A stretch of 64,000 nt of DNA, taken from Pelobates cultripes (lineage: Eukaryota > Chordata > Amphibia > Anura > Pelobatidae). Numbering within the stretch: position 1 is the stretch's first letter; each line of letters opens with the position of its first letter. This document shows positions 63,255 through 64,000 of the stretch, in pieces. The stretch lies in the NCBI GenBank assembly GCA_933207985.1, contig OW240915.1, forward strand, positions 124,067,498 to 124,131,497, given 5' to 3'. Below the pieces are notes generated by a model. It saw nothing but the letters and a program-made list of their open reading frames with translations, was not told the DNA's origin and made no database searches. The position numbers were made by a program, and so were the translations under genes.

Positions 63255-64000
63255 TGCAGTGTGACAGGGGAGCTGTATGTGTGTGTGTGTAGTGGATGCA
63301 GTGTGTGTCTTTGTGTAGTGTGTGTGTAGTGGATGCAGTGTGTGTCTTTGTGTAGTGTGTGTGTGTAGTGGATGCAGTGTGTGTTTGTGTAGTGTGTGGG
63401 TTGTGGATGCAGTGTGTGTTTGTGTAGTGTGTGGGTTGTGGATGCAGTGTGTGTTTGTGTAGTGTGTGTGGAGGATGCAATGTGTGTTTGTGTAGTGGAT
63501 GCAGTGTGTATTTGTTTAGCGTGTGTAGTGGATGCAGTTTGTATTTGTTTAGTGTGTGTAGTGGATGCAGTGTGTATTAGTGTAGTGTGTATATAATGAA
63601 AGCAGAGTGTTTGTGTAGTGTGCGTAAAGTGAATGCTGTATATACTAAATGCAAAGTGTGTGTGTATATAATGAATGCAGAGTGTGTGTATTTGTGTAGT
63701 GTGTGTGTATAGTGAATGTAGTGTGTGTTTGTATAGTGTGTGTATATAATGCAGTGTGTTTGTGTAGTGTGCATTATATAAACACACTACGCAAATACAC
63801 TGCATTATATACACACACTATGCAAACACACTGCATTATATACACAAACTACACACAAACACTGCATTATATAAACACTACACAAACACACACACACTGC
63901 ACAAACACACACTGCACAAACACACACTGAATTATATAAACACACTACACAAATACACTGCATTATATACACACACTACACAAATACACTGCATTATATA
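63255..64000. repeat. TGTAGTGGATGCAGTGTGTG minisatellite that reverses orientation
   Basis: From 63255 to about 63770 units read GTGTGTTTGTGTAGTGTGTG and GTAGTGGATGCAGT. From about 63771 to the window end they read in complement (ACACTGCATTATATACACAC, ACTACACAAACAC). The switch is at GTGTGCATTATATAAACACAC. Confidence 0.93.

Noticed and set aside
63185..63814. 209-codon minus-strand His/Thr/Tyr frame
   Set aside because: Minisatellite translation that ends where the array changes orientation.

Overview
The window is 64 kb of nuclear DNA made almost entirely of transposable elements, their fragments and tandem repeats. I found no host protein gene, rRNA or canonical tRNA. The mix points to an amphibian with a large genome, most likely a frog. 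It contains Gmr1-like Ty3/gypsy elements (integrase before reverse transcriptase), DIRS1-like tyrosine-recombinase retrotransposons, a Penelope-like GIY-YIG remnant, a CR1-like LINE remnant, a gamma-type endogenous retrovirus, T2/Kolobok-like TTAA MITEs, hAT-like elements with 8-bp target duplications, and a Tc1 copy. Species cannot be told from this sequence. Two 100-N runs (47009-47108 and 60859-60958) are assembly gaps.

Layout. 0-2.5 kb: a Penelope-like remnant split by a 1.29-kb solo LTR. 2.5-7.1 kb: MITEs, hairpins and simple repeats. 7.1-9.6 kb: a minus-strand, apparently non-autonomous LTR element encoding a protein with 16-residue tandem repeats. 10.5-15.6 kb: interleaved solo LTRs, a LINE remnant and a hAT-like element. 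15.6-18.4 kb: a fragment of a retroviral leader and two clusters of perfect hairpins. 18.8-20.3 kb: a decayed gypsy gag-pol, followed by G-rich and CA-rich minisatellites to 21.9 kb.

22.3-36.1 kb is the centrepiece. An endogenous retrovirus (425-bp LTRs, 4-bp target duplication ATAT) carries a nearly full-length 6.8-kb Gmr1-like element inside it (LTRs about 1165 bp, target duplication CAAGT). The Gmr1-like element has a SCAN-like Gag and the order protease, integrase, reverse transcriptase, RNase H. Its pol is closed by a 4-bp insertion and its protease lacks six codons that a second copy in the window keeps. The retrovirus has lost its RT-RNase H-integrase core and its Env is interrupted.

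36-42 kb: solo LTRs in opposite orientations and a second gypsy pol copy, itself interrupted by a TTAA MITE and by another LTR. 42-50.6 kb: a hAT-like MITE, minisatellites, one gap and a candidate unclassified LTR. 50.7-56.2 kb: a decayed DIRS1-like element with 161-bp inverted terminal repeats and an internal complementary region. 57.6-60.9 kb: a second, better preserved DIRS1-like element on the minus strand. 61-64 kb: the start of another LTR element, a truncated Tc1 transposon and a minisatellite that reverses orientation. Nesting order, TSDs and copy-to-copy comparison make this stretch readable as a relative chronology of insertions.
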